Assembly (NCBI RefSeq): GCF_000472445.1
Contig: NZ_AXAJ01000010.1
Coordinates: 62,001-126,000 of the forward strand
Reading direction: 5' to 3'
DNA length: 64,000 bases
Source of the DNA: Burkholderia sp. WSM2230
GTDB lineage: Bacteria; Pseudomonadota; Gammaproteobacteria; Burkholderiales; Burkholderiaceae
A program made the position numbers and the translations under genes. Positions 1-7,184 of this stretch are shown piece after piece; position 1 is the stretch's first letter; every line of letters begins with the position of its first letter. Under the pieces are notes generated by a model. That model saw only the letters and a program-made list of their open reading frames with translations, was not told the origin of the DNA and did not search any database.

Positions 1-593
1 TTGCGTCGATCGCTTGCCATGCTTTCCGAATGAAGCCGGTACTGGCGATCGGTGCATCGGCGCTAATGCCGACGAAGACGAGCAATGAAGATCAAATCGG
101 TCCTCTCCCGGGGAGAGCCGGCCAGGACATCGATGACGTGTTCCGTCACAGTCGACCGGTCACTACATCGTGGAGAATGGCGAACAGGCGGCGGACCGCC
201 TTCGCGATCCGGACCGCCAGCCGCGGCGTGGCACCCGCAATGGCAGGCGCACAAACTCCGGTTGCCGGCTTCCGGCGCCGTCCGATGTTACTCATCCGAT
301 GCATGACGTAATCTGGCAGTGGTCATGGGTGGGTTGGCGTCGCCCGTATCGGGTCAAGGTCGGAGAATATCATGGGAAAACACCTCGGTAAACCGTCTGG
401 ACGGTCGGATTCTGTGCGTGGAAGTATCGTAGAATGCCGTCTTCATGGCCGATGTCCCGTTCAACCCCGAGGTGTCCGTTCCACCTGAGTCGGGGACGAG
501 ACCGCACCACTCGCGCAACGCACAGGCGGGAGGCAGTTGGCGAAGCGCGTCATTCGCTCGGGCCATGCGTTACGGACATCATGTTAAATAGAA
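1..593. other. Left-edge stretch without a convincing gene
   Basis: The open frames here are short, overlap each other on both strands and encode Arg/Pro-rich shadow-type proteins. None has a recognisable domain or a good ribosome binding site. The right end is presumably the upstream region of the TetR gene and contains a 14-bp palindrome (392-405). I see nothing else in it. Confidence 0.6.
392..405. promoter_or_regulatory. Inverted repeat upstream of the TetR gene
   Basis: ACCGTC-TG-GACGGT has perfect 6-bp arms and a 2-bp spacer. The size fits a TetR-type operator, but it lies about 190 bp before the TetR start codon. The regulator-operator link is inference only. Confidence 0.2.
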
Positions 594-1196
594 ATGGACA
601 ATCACACTCGTTCGGAAATAACCCGGAAGAAAGCAATCGAAGCGGCACTGGCTATACTTGCTCGTGACGGCGTCGGCGGTTTGACATTCGATGCATTGGC
701 GCGTGAAAGCGGGATCAGCAAGGGCGGCCTGTTGCATCAGTTTCACACCAAGAACGGAATTCTCGAGGCGCTAGCTGAACATCATCGCCTTCATTTCGAG
801 CAGGTCGCAAAGAAATACCTCGCTAAAGAAGGCTCATCAAAGGCGGAACAGACACTGTCCGCCCAGATTGCGATTTACCGCGAGTCGGCCAATCAGCCTC
901 ATTCTGTTGCACGCGCTGTCCTTGCAACACTGATTGCAAGCCCGAATCCGGACCTTCTGGAACGTCTTCGGGCAATCGATCAAGAAACGTTGAAGAACAT
1001 TGAAGCAGAGGCGTCGAATCGTGACTTTTCATTGATTCGTCTGTTGGCCGCGAGCGGCCTTGCGTATTCGACGTTACTTGGCATGTCTTCACTGAGCCGG
1101 AAAGACCGTGACCGGCTGTTTGACACGTTGCTCGATGACGACGCATGGAAAACTGTGACCGCAAAGCCCCGGGCGAAGAAGCGCTCCGGCGCGTGA
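594..1196 (+). CDS. TetR/AcrR family transcriptional regulator
   Basis: This 200-residue protein has the usual length and layout of one-component TetR repressors. An N-terminal helix-turn-helix at about residues 10-55 shows the hallmark pattern (alanine-rich helix 1, GVGGLTFDALARESGISKG, then LLHQFHTKNGILEAL). It is followed by a mostly helical ligand-binding and dimerisation domain and a basic tail. The ATG at 594 starts directly with the DNA-binding domain, although no good Shine-Dalgarno sequence precedes it. The gene stands alone: no efflux pump or enzyme is next to it on either strand, so its target cannot be inferred. The family is secure; ligand and regulon are unknown. Confidence 0.9.
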   Translation: MDNHTRSEITRKKAIEAALAILARDGVGGLTFDALARESGISKGGLLHQFHTKNGILEALAEHHRLHFEQVAKKYLAKEGSSKAEQTLSAQIAIYRESANQPHSVARAVLATLIASPNPDLLERLRAIDQETLKNIEAEASNRDFSLIRLLAASGLAYSTLLGMSSLSRKDRDRLFDTLLDDDAWKTVTAKPRAKKRSGA

Positions 1197-1583
1197 GATG
1201 TTGATGCGAGCGCAATTCACAGTCGCCATGCCCGGCAAAAACGGCGCACAATAGACACCCCACGGGTGCCTGCCTTGCAGGTGTGAAGGTACGCGTCACT
1301 CGCCAGCGTACGGTCGGAGAAATCGCCCGACACAGTGGCGCGCGCATAGCAGCCGGAGTAACGCCCGGCCGCCCGTGGCCGTCTGTTTGCACTCACGCGA
1401 CTCCAAGCCCCGCGAATCACTTGTAGGCGGGCAACCGACCTGCCCGGCCCTGCACAGAACCGAGGGGCCATCAATGCCCATAACGTTATTGACCGTGCCT
1501 TCGGTTCAGCGAGGCAACATGAGCGCCGGCGCCACACGGAATCGGTTGGCCTTCGAGAAGCGCCTTTCACTCATTGCCGATTT
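1197..1583. other. Intergenic region between tetR and the DUF971 gene
   Basis: About 390 bases between convergent genes. The overlapping frames look like shadows (Cys/Arg/Pro-rich, no motif). I found no strong terminator hairpin with a T tract and no RNA gene. Confidence 0.5.
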
Positions 1584-1871
1584 TCACTCGCCCTTCGCCA
1601 GCCGCTCCAGATAAACCCACGGAAAAATCCCGCGCTCGTGCCCGTCGTCGAACACGAGTTGCAGGCCATAGCCCCACGGCCGTACGTCGAGCAGCTTCAC
1701 ACCGGGTGATGAGAGCGGTAAAAGTTCGTCAAGCTTGCGCTTGCGACACTGCGCGCACATGCAGGCCGAGCGCAGCGCGGCAAACGGCAATTGCGCGGCA
1801 AAACCGTCTGGCCAGCGCATCGACAGGCTCGCGCTGGCTGAATCGATCGCAACGTGATCGGGGACGCTCAT
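1584..1871 (-). CDS. DUF971 protein (gamma-butyrobetaine hydroxylase-like N-terminal domain)
   Basis: This 95-residue protein is a stand-alone DUF971/GBBH-like N-terminal domain. Visible hallmarks are a beta-rich start (SLSMRWPDG), a central cysteine cluster C37-x-C39-x2-C42 followed by basic residues, and the C-terminal FDDGHERGIFPWVYLERL pattern. From family knowledge, this domain occurs at the N terminus of gamma-butyrobetaine hydroxylases, where it binds zinc, and fused to or beside Mrp/ApbC-type Fe-S carriers. Its start overlaps the stop of the HEAT-repeat gene by 4 bp (ATGA), so the two are translationally coupled. It is the last gene of a five-gene operon that also encodes an Fe-S ferredoxin. 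A role in cluster assembly for that ferredoxin is inference. Confidence 0.85.
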   Translation of the reverse strand: MSVPDHVAIDSASASLSMRWPDGFAAQLPFAALRSACMCAQCRKRKLDELLPLSSPGVKLLDVRPWGYGLQLVFDDGHERGIFPWVYLERLAKGE

Positions 1872-2872
1872 GGCCGACGCTCTGCAATTTGCCGCAACGC
1901 AATCCTTACTGCCTTGCGCACTTCAGGGTCGCCGTCAGCTTGCGCCGCATCGAGCGCGGCCAGTATCCGCACGTCGTCGATGCGGCCGACTTCCCCGAGC
2001 GCCAGCGCCGCCTCCTTGCGCACGTTGCTGATCGAATGCGAGAGCAGCGTTGCGATTTGCGGTGCGCTGGCAGCCTCGCCGATTTGTCCGAGCGCGCGCA
2101 GCGCACGCAATCGCACTTGCCAGTACGCGTCATCGAGCGCATTCTCCAGCGCATCGCGCGACTCGGCGACGCGCAGTTTGCCGAGCGTCGTGGCGGCTTC
2201 TTCGCGCACCTGCCACGCGTCGTCGTGCAAGGCGCCGAGCAACGCCGCCGTGGTCTCGCGATGCGTGGGCGGCGCAAAGCCGAGCGCCGCTGTCGCGGCA
2301 CGCCGGATCGACGCATCGGGGTCGCACGTCGCGAGCGAAGCCAGCGAGTCGAGCGCAACCGGATTCTTCAGCCATCCCAACACGCCGACAGCTTCGCCCC
2401 GCACGTTGGCGTCCGCGTCGGCGAGCGCCTGCAATGCGGGCGTGAGCGCCTCGGGCACGCGCAGTTCGCGCAAGGCGCGTAACAACGCGGCGCGCACGAA
2501 CGAGTCCGGGTGCTCGAGCCACTCGAGCAGAATGACTCCCGAAGACGCCTGCTTGAGTTGTGAAAGGCTCTGCGCAGCACTCGCGCGCACGGCATCGTGC
2601 TGATCGAGCAGCGCGCCGCACAGTGCGTCGACCACATCGCTGCGTTCCCATGAAGCAAGCAGTCGCGCGGCCTCGCTGCGCACTTCAGACGACGCATCGT
2701 TTCGCAGCGCCGTGACAATCGACTCGATAACGCACGCATCCTCGAGATCGGCCAGACCGATTAGCGCGATCCGGCGCACGACGGCGTCGTCGGAGGCGAG
2801 ACGGGACAGAAGGGCGGCGGCTTCTGCTGGAGCGGCATCAAATGAAGTGCTCGGATCGATCGAATAGGACAT
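1868..2872 (-). CDS. HEAT-repeat domain protein
   Basis: The 334 residues consist almost entirely of about ten HEAT-like alpha-hairpins of roughly 30 residues. The recurring pattern is D-x-x-V-R-x-x-A-A-x-A-L-G-x-L, for example DAVRASAAQSLSQL and DAWQVREEAATTLGKL. There is no signal peptide, membrane segment or catalytic motif, so it should be a soluble protein-binding scaffold. Bacterial HEAT proteins of this kind act as lyases, chaperones or adaptors for cofactor-bearing partners. It lies 39 bp downstream of the ferredoxin gene and overlaps the DUF971 gene (ATGA), which places it inside the flavoprotein/ferredoxin operon. An accessory or maturation role for that oxidoreductase is the most economical inference. 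The family is certain; the function is not known. Confidence 0.88.
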   Translation of the reverse strand: MSYSIDPSTSFDAAPAEAAALLSRLASDDAVVRRIALIGLADLEDACVIESIVTALRNDASSEVRSEAARLLASWERSDVVDALCGALLDQHDAVRASAAQSLSQLKQASSGVILLEWLEHPDSFVRAALLRALRELRVPEALTPALQALADADANVRGEAVGVLGWLKNPVALDSLASLATCDPDASIRRAATAALGFAPPTHRETTAALLGALHDDAWQVREEAATTLGKLRVAESRDALENALDDAYWQVRLRALRALGQIGEAASAPQIATLLSHSISNVRKEAALALGEVGRIDDVRILAALDAAQADGDPEVRKAVRIALRQIAERRP

Positions 2873-2911
2873 GGGCAGACGTGGATGGAGAAGAGAAATT
2901 TCGTGCAGCGA

Positions 2912-3211
2912 TTAACGCAGAAGATACGGAATGGACACTTTCACTGCGCCCGTCGGACAATCCTGTTCGCATGGCATGCAGTACCAGCACTCGTCGAACT
3001 GCATGTAGGCCTTGCCTTTCTTCATGTCGATCGCGAGCAGATCCAGCGGGCACACGTCGACGCATACCGTGCAGCCTTTTTCGGCAATGCACCTGCTTTC
3101 GTCGATCGTCACTGGCGCTGAGCTGCGCTGATAAATGTCGTGCGGCGTAAAAGGCGCGGAGGAAGTGGAAGAGACCGAGGACGTAAGGGACGTTGGCGAG
3201 GACATAAGCAT
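2912..3211 (-). CDS. 2x[4Fe-4S] ferredoxin, AprB-like
   Basis: This 99-residue ferredoxin has two cluster motifs: C41-x5-C47-x2-C50-x3-C54-P and C75-x2-C78-x2-C81-x3-C85-P. Spacing and surroundings (GKAYMQFDECWYCMPC) resemble the beta subunit of adenylylsulfate reductase (AprB), whose second motif reads similarly. The family AprB is longer, with a C-terminal tail that clamps AprA; this protein ends soon after the second motif (IPYLLR). About 30 Ser/Thr-rich residues precede the domain; a second Met at residue 3 is an alternative start. The gene begins 6 bp after the flavoprotein stop, so the two are expected to form a heterodimer, the ferredoxin passing electrons to or from the FAD. The physiological redox partner is unknown. 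Confidence 0.88.
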   Translation of the reverse strand: MLMSSPTSLTSSVSSTSSAPFTPHDIYQRSSAPVTIDESRCIAEKGCTVCVDVCPLDLLAIDMKKGKAYMQFDECWYCMPCEQDCPTGAVKVSIPYLLR

Positions 3212-3217
3212 GCTCCG

Positions 3218-4957
3218 TCAGGCTGTGGCGGCGTCGAGCGCGGGCTCGCCGATCCGCAGGTTGCGATAGGCATCTCGATCGTTCTCATCGAGCGCGACGA
3301 TATACGGTTCGACCGCGCGCTTTTCGCTCGTCATTCGGCCATTGGCGTCCTTGCGCAAATGCGTATGACAGAACCATTGAGCGTCGTCGCGCTGCGGATA
3401 GTCCACGCGATGGTGATAGAGCCCCCAGCGGCTTTCGGTGCGAAACAGCGACGCACGTGCCGCCATTTCCGCGCAATCGCGTATCGCGCGGACTTCGGCG
3501 GCCCGCATCAACTCGTGCGGATTCGCGGCAGATATTGATTCGATATCCTCGGTTATTTCGGCAAAGCGTTGGAGGCCGATTTCCATCTTGCGTGTGACCT
3601 TAGGTGGTTGAAGGTAATCGTTCACCATGCGGCGCAGCTTGTATTCGACCTGCGCGGGCGCGAGGCCGTGCTCGCGCTCGAGCGGTGCATAAATGCGCGT
3701 TCGCTCGGCGTGAACCTGTTCCTGGTCGACGGCTGCATGGTCGCGGCCCGCCACGTACTCCGCCGCGTTATGCCCGGCGAACCATCCATAGGTGAAGGCG
3801 CCGAGCATGTAGTTGTGCGGCACCGCCGCCATGTCTCCGGCGGCGTAAAGGCCCGGCACCGTGGTCTCCGCGCGCGCGTTAACATACACCCCCGACGCGC
3901 TGTGCCCGCTGCAAAAGCCGATTTCCGAAATGTGCATCTCGATCATCTGGCTGCGGTAGTCGGTGCCACGTCCTTCATGAAAGCGCCCGCGGCTCGGGCG
4001 CTCGTTGGTATGCAGAATCTGTTCGATCGTCTGAATGGTCTCTTCCGCAAGGTGATCGAGCTTCAGAAACACAGGGCCGTTGCCGCTTTGCAGTTCCTGG
4101 TAGAACTCCCACATCATCTGACCGCTCCAGTAATCGCATTCTATGAAGCGCTCGCCCTTGCCATTCGCGGTGAAGCCGCCGAGCGGGCCGGTGACATACG
4201 CACAGGCCGGGCCGTTGTAGTCCTTGATGAGCGGATTGATCTGGAAGCATTCCAGATTCGCGAGTGCAGCGCCGGCGTGATACGCCATTGCGTAGCCGTC
4301 GCCGGCATTGGTCGGGTTCTCGTAGGTGCCCATCAGATAGCCCGACGCGGGCAGGCCGAGCCTTCCGGCTGCACCGCAACTGAGCACGACGGCCTTCGCG
4401 CGCACCACGTAAAAGTCGGCGGTGCGGCAATCGAAGCCGAGCACGCCGCATACGCGTCCCTGCGCATCGGTCAATAGGCGCGTCGCCACAATGCGGTTTG
4501 TGATCGCCACGCGTGCGCGTTTGAGCTGCCTGTACAGCACTTTCTTGATGTCGTGGCCTTCGGGCATCGGCAGCACATACGAACCCATGTGATGCACTTT
4601 CTTGACTGCGTAGTCTCCGTTGCCGTCTTTTTCGAACTTGACGCCCCAGCGGTCCAGTTCCTCGATGGTCGTGAAGCTATGGCGTGCGTATGCATACACG
4701 GCTTCCTGATCCACGATGCCGTCGTTCGCGATGGTGATTTCGCGTGTGTACTGCTCGGGCGTCGCGTGGCCGGGAATCACCGCGTTGTTCAGCCCGTCCA
4801 TGCCCATGGAGATGGCGCCGCTGCGCTTCACGTTGGCCTTCTCGAGCAGCAATACCTTCAAAGACGGATCGCGCTCCTTCGCCTTGACGGCCGCCATCGG
4901 CCCTGCCGTGCCGCCGCCGACCACCACGACGTCGTAGTCGAGTACATGCGTATTCAT
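3218..4957 (-). CDS. FAD-dependent oxidoreductase, AprA / fumarate reductase flavoprotein family
   Basis: This 579-residue flavoprotein has an N-terminal Rossmann dinucleotide-binding motif (GGGTAG, residues 14-19), the FAD ribose-binding ELEKANVKRSG-type segment, and a late FAD motif (TTVPGLYAAGDMAAVPHN). A C-terminal helical domain contains ESRWGLYHHRVDYPQRDD, as in fumarate reductase/succinate dehydrogenase and adenylylsulfate reductase alpha subunits. KANVKRSGAISMG and the partner ferredoxin make it closer to AprA than to SdhA. No signal peptide or membrane anchor gene is present, so it should act in the cytoplasm. Its start overlaps the GntR stop (ATGA). Neighbouring sulfate-activation genes (sat, aprM, qmo) are absent, so classical APS reduction is unlikely. 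The substrate is unknown. Confidence 0.87.
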   Translation of the reverse strand: MNTHVLDYDVVVVGGGTAGPMAAVKAKERDPSLKVLLLEKANVKRSGAISMGMDGLNNAVIPGHATPEQYTREITIANDGIVDQEAVYAYARHSFTTIEELDRWGVKFEKDGNGDYAVKKVHHMGSYVLPMPEGHDIKKVLYRQLKRARVAITNRIVATRLLTDAQGRVCGVLGFDCRTADFYVVRAKAVVLSCGAAGRLGLPASGYLMGTYENPTNAGDGYAMAYHAGAALANLECFQINPLIKDYNGPACAYVTGPLGGFTANGKGERFIECDYWSGQMMWEFYQELQSGNGPVFLKLDHLAEETIQTIEQILHTNERPSRGRFHEGRGTDYRSQMIEMHISEIGFCSGHSASGVYVNARAETTVPGLYAAGDMAAVPHNYMLGAFTYGWFAGHNAAEYVAGRDHAAVDQEQVHAERTRIYAPLEREHGLAPAQVEYKLRRMVNDYLQPPKVTRKMEIGLQRFAEITEDIESISAANPHELMRAAEVRAIRDCAEMAARASLFRTESRWGLYHHRVDYPQRDDAQWFCHTHLRKDANGRMTSEKRAVEPYIVALDENDRDAYRNLRIGEPALDAATA

Positions 4958-5775
4958 GGAGCCTCCGTTGCTTTCCTGCGGGTTTTTTGGGGGTCTTGCC
5001 GCGGATCTTTCTCGCGGTCCACACGCAACCTGTATTGGAAGGCGTCGCCGCGAAAGTACAGGTATTCGAAATCGACCGGCTGCCCCGACGCGTCGTGCGT
5101 AAGACGCTCGATACGCAACACGGGGCTGCCTTCCTCGACACGTAAAGCGTCGACGATGTCGTCATCGGCGAGAACTGCGTCGATGGAAACGTCGGCGTGA
5201 CCTAGCGGCAGCCCACAGTCGTTTTCGAGAATCAGGAAGATGTCGCGCGTCGCGAGGTCGGCGTTTGCAAGGCGCCGGCCGAGCGCTTCGGGCACCCACG
5301 TCAGTTCGAGCGATACGGGCTCGCGATTGAGCAGCCGTACCCGATGAATCTCCGTGACAGGCGTACCTTCGGCAAGGTTCAGGCGCGCGGCGACGTGGCG
5401 TCCGGCTTCCACGGTTCTGAAACTGCGCAGCTGGTTCACGATTTCATAGCCCATCGACGACATGGCTTCCGCGAAGCCCTGCAGCGAGGTGACATTCTGG
5501 AATGCCTTGGGCTTGGAAACGAATGTGCCCTTGCCATGCAGCCTGAACAGCAGGCCCTCCTTCTGCAGATCGCCCAGCGCCTGGCGTACGGTGATGCGGC
5601 TCACGCCGAACCTGCGGCATAGGTCGTGTTCGGACGGCATCTGCGTATGCGGCGCATACGTGCCGTCGAGAATGCGTTCGCGCAGCGCGTCCTTGATCTG
5701 TGCGTACAGCGGAAGAGGGGAGACCGATGCGCCGGAGATATCGGCGGCTACCGGTACGAGAGTCGTTTTCGACAT
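4954..5775 (-). CDS. GntR family transcriptional regulator (HutC/UTRA type)
   Basis: This 273-residue regulator has a GntR winged helix-turn-helix at about residues 22-90 (PLYAQIKDALRERILDG, MPSEHDLCRRFGVSRITVRQAL, GKGTFV). A UTRA ligand-binding domain follows at about 105-250 (VTEIHRVRLLNREPVSLE, LRIERLTHDASGQPVDFEYLYFRGD). It is the first gene of the operon and overlaps the flavoprotein start by 4 bp, so it almost certainly senses a substrate or product of the encoded oxidoreductase. A perfect inverted repeat CTTGT-TATG-ACAAG lies 8 bp before its start codon and closely resembles the CTTGTatnnACAAG sites of HutC-type regulators, suggesting autorepression. The ligand is unknown. Confidence 0.9.
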   Translation of the reverse strand: MSKTTLVPVAADISGASVSPLPLYAQIKDALRERILDGTYAPHTQMPSEHDLCRRFGVSRITVRQALGDLQKEGLLFRLHGKGTFVSKPKAFQNVTSLQGFAEAMSSMGYEIVNQLRSFRTVEAGRHVAARLNLAEGTPVTEIHRVRLLNREPVSLELTWVPEALGRRLANADLATRDIFLILENDCGLPLGHADVSIDAVLADDDIVDALRVEEGSPVLRIERLTHDASGQPVDFEYLYFRGDAFQYRLRVDREKDPRQDPQKTRRKATEAP

Positions 5776-5783
5776 CGCTCAAA

Positions 5784-5797
5784 CTTGTTATGACAAG
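5784..5797. promoter_or_regulatory. Probable GntR operator
   Basis: CTTGT-TATG-ACAAG has perfect 5-bp arms and starts 8 bp upstream of the gntR ATG. The form matches HutC-subfamily operators known from Pseudomonas. Autoregulation of the five-gene operon from here is inferred. Confidence 0.55.
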
Positions 5798-5814
5798 ACG
5801 AAGTGCACTCTAGT

Positions 5815-5827
5815 AAGACGCCGTCTT
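5815..5827. promoter_or_regulatory. Second inverted repeat upstream of gntR
   Basis: AAGACG-C-CGTCTT has perfect 6-bp arms around one central base, 18 bp further upstream than the CTTGT/ACAAG site. It could be a second operator or part of the promoter region. Half-site AAGACG also abuts the first palindrome (ACAAGACG). Confidence 0.3.
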
Positions 5828-5894
5828 TAATCAAACCAAGTTTTTCTGCTTTGTATTTCTCGTCGCGGAGTTAGATAGATGAAGCACAGAAGAG

Positions 5895-5921
5895 ATGCGC
5901 CGCAACGGCTGTGCGGCGTAT
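5895..5921 (-). terminator. Hairpin downstream of the porin gene
   Basis: ATGCGCCGCA and TGCGGCGTAT can pair over 10 bp (one G-U) with a 7-base loop. Read on the minus strand it lies 17 bases after the porin stop codon and is followed by a pyrimidine-rich stretch instead of a clean T run. It is a plausible end of the MFS-GH31-porin transcript. Confidence 0.45.
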
Positions 5922-5937
5922 CTTGTCTGGTCCAAAA

Positions 5938-7125
5938 TCAGAACGCGTGCCGCAAGCCCACCATGCCGACAAACTGCGAGGGGCCAGACGAAGGCGTCGC
6001 GTTCTGCGAATCGCCGACCACCGCGACCGCGTCGATGATGCTGGTCGCGTTACTGCCCGCAGCCGCAAGCGTCTTGCCTCGCGCGAGCTGATACGCTTCC
6101 AGCGCGTAAAGCGTAGTGCGAGTGGAAAGGCTATACGTCTGTTCGAGCGAAATCTCGTGATAGCGCGCAGGATCGCTGACACCGTTCGCCTTGCTCGCCC
6201 GCGTATAGCTATAGCCGGCGCCGACAATCACGGCGGGCGTGATGCGGTACGTCGAAATCACGCCATATGTATTGAAGACACCTTCGCTCGCAAACAGCGA
6301 GCCGTGACCCGGCGCATATTGCACATTGGAATAGTTGATGCCGATCATCAGGTCCTGCGCGGTGTAGCGCGCCGCAGCCGCGAACAGCTGTGCGCTGCGT
6401 GCGGTGGCGTAGCCGCTGTTCACCGGCGAGTTGATCGCGTAGCTGCCGAGTGCGGCGCTCGTCGCGATGTCTTTCAGCTTGACGTAGCCCGCTGCGACGG
6501 CGAACGGCTTGTAGTCGTAGCGGAACGCCGCGCTGAAATGACTGCCGTTCGCAACGCTGCCCGGTACGCCGCCAAGCCCATACTGCGCGCTGAATTGCAG
6601 ACCCGCGAGCGTCGGCGATAGATAGGTAACCGAATTATTCAGCCGTAGTGTGGTGTCGAGTGCGTCGATGTCGCCAGGATGGGCGCCGGTGGCGCCGGTC
6701 AGCACGCCGGTGGGCCCGAGCGCGCCGACCATCTGGAAGTAGGGCGTGTATTGGCGGCCGAGCGTGACGGTGCCATAGCGGTCGTTGCTGAGCCCCACAT
6801 ATGCCTGCCGGTTGAAAATGAAGCCCGAACTGCTCTGCGCGCCGGTCAGCGAGTTGAAGCCGCTTTCGAGCCGGAAAATTGCTTTTGTGCCGCCGCCGAG
6901 ATCTTCCGCGCCAAGCAGGCCGAATTTGCTGGCCTGCAGATTGCCCTGGCTCATATAGAAGTTCGCATGGCCGCGCTGATTGCTGACATAGGTGAACGCG
7001 TTGTCGACCACGCCGTATAGCGTGACGCTGCTTTGCGCCGACGCGCCCGTACTCAGCAATGCGCCCGCCAGAGGCAGGCAGGACATGACGACCGCGCGGG
7101 TCCGCGCGAGCTTCGATACGTTCAT
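5938..7125 (-). CDS. Gram-negative porin (OmpC/Omp32-like general diffusion porin)
   Basis: A 395-residue outer-membrane porin. A signal peptide at about residues 1-30 (basic start, hydrophobic stretch, cleavage after STGASA) is followed by the typical betaproteobacterial porin start SSVTLYGVVDNAFTYVSN. The body shows alternating beta strands, and the protein ends in a C-terminal phenylalanine (VGMVGLRHAF), as needed for BAM recognition. The ATG at 7125 is preferred over an upstream in-frame start at 7260 because it gives a proper signal peptide and has GGAGA about 9 bases upstream. It lies 59 bp downstream of the GH31 gene and is the last gene of a putative MFS-GH31-porin operon. It may therefore admit the oligosaccharide that GH31 cleaves. 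Confidence 0.92.
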   Translation of the reverse strand: MNVSKLARTRAVVMSCLPLAGALLSTGASAQSSVTLYGVVDNAFTYVSNQRGHANFYMSQGNLQASKFGLLGAEDLGGGTKAIFRLESGFNSLTGAQSSSGFIFNRQAYVGLSNDRYGTVTLGRQYTPYFQMVGALGPTGVLTGATGAHPGDIDALDTTLRLNNSVTYLSPTLAGLQFSAQYGLGGVPGSVANGSHFSAAFRYDYKPFAVAAGYVKLKDIATSAALGSYAINSPVNSGYATARSAQLFAAAARYTAQDLMIGINYSNVQYAPGHGSLFASEGVFNTYGVISTYRITPAVIVGAGYSYTRASKANGVSDPARYHEISLEQTYSLSTRTTLYALEAYQLARGKTLAAAGSNATSIIDAVAVVGDSQNATPSSGPSQFVGMVGLRHAF

Positions 7126-7184
7126 GATGGCAAGTCTCCGATCCAGTCTTTCGGTGTTTTCAGTACAACGGAATGACGCGCATT

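Noticed and set aside
1854..2603. Long plus-strand frames across the HEAT-repeat gene
   Set aside because: Ser/Ala/Arg-rich shadow of the minus-strand HEAT gene, which has a clear repeat pattern and operon overlaps.
3218..4957. Dissimilatory APS reductase (AprA) as a firm call
   Set aside because: The fold and partner fit, but sat, qmo and aprM are missing and the ferredoxin lacks the AprB tail, so only AprA-like is justified.
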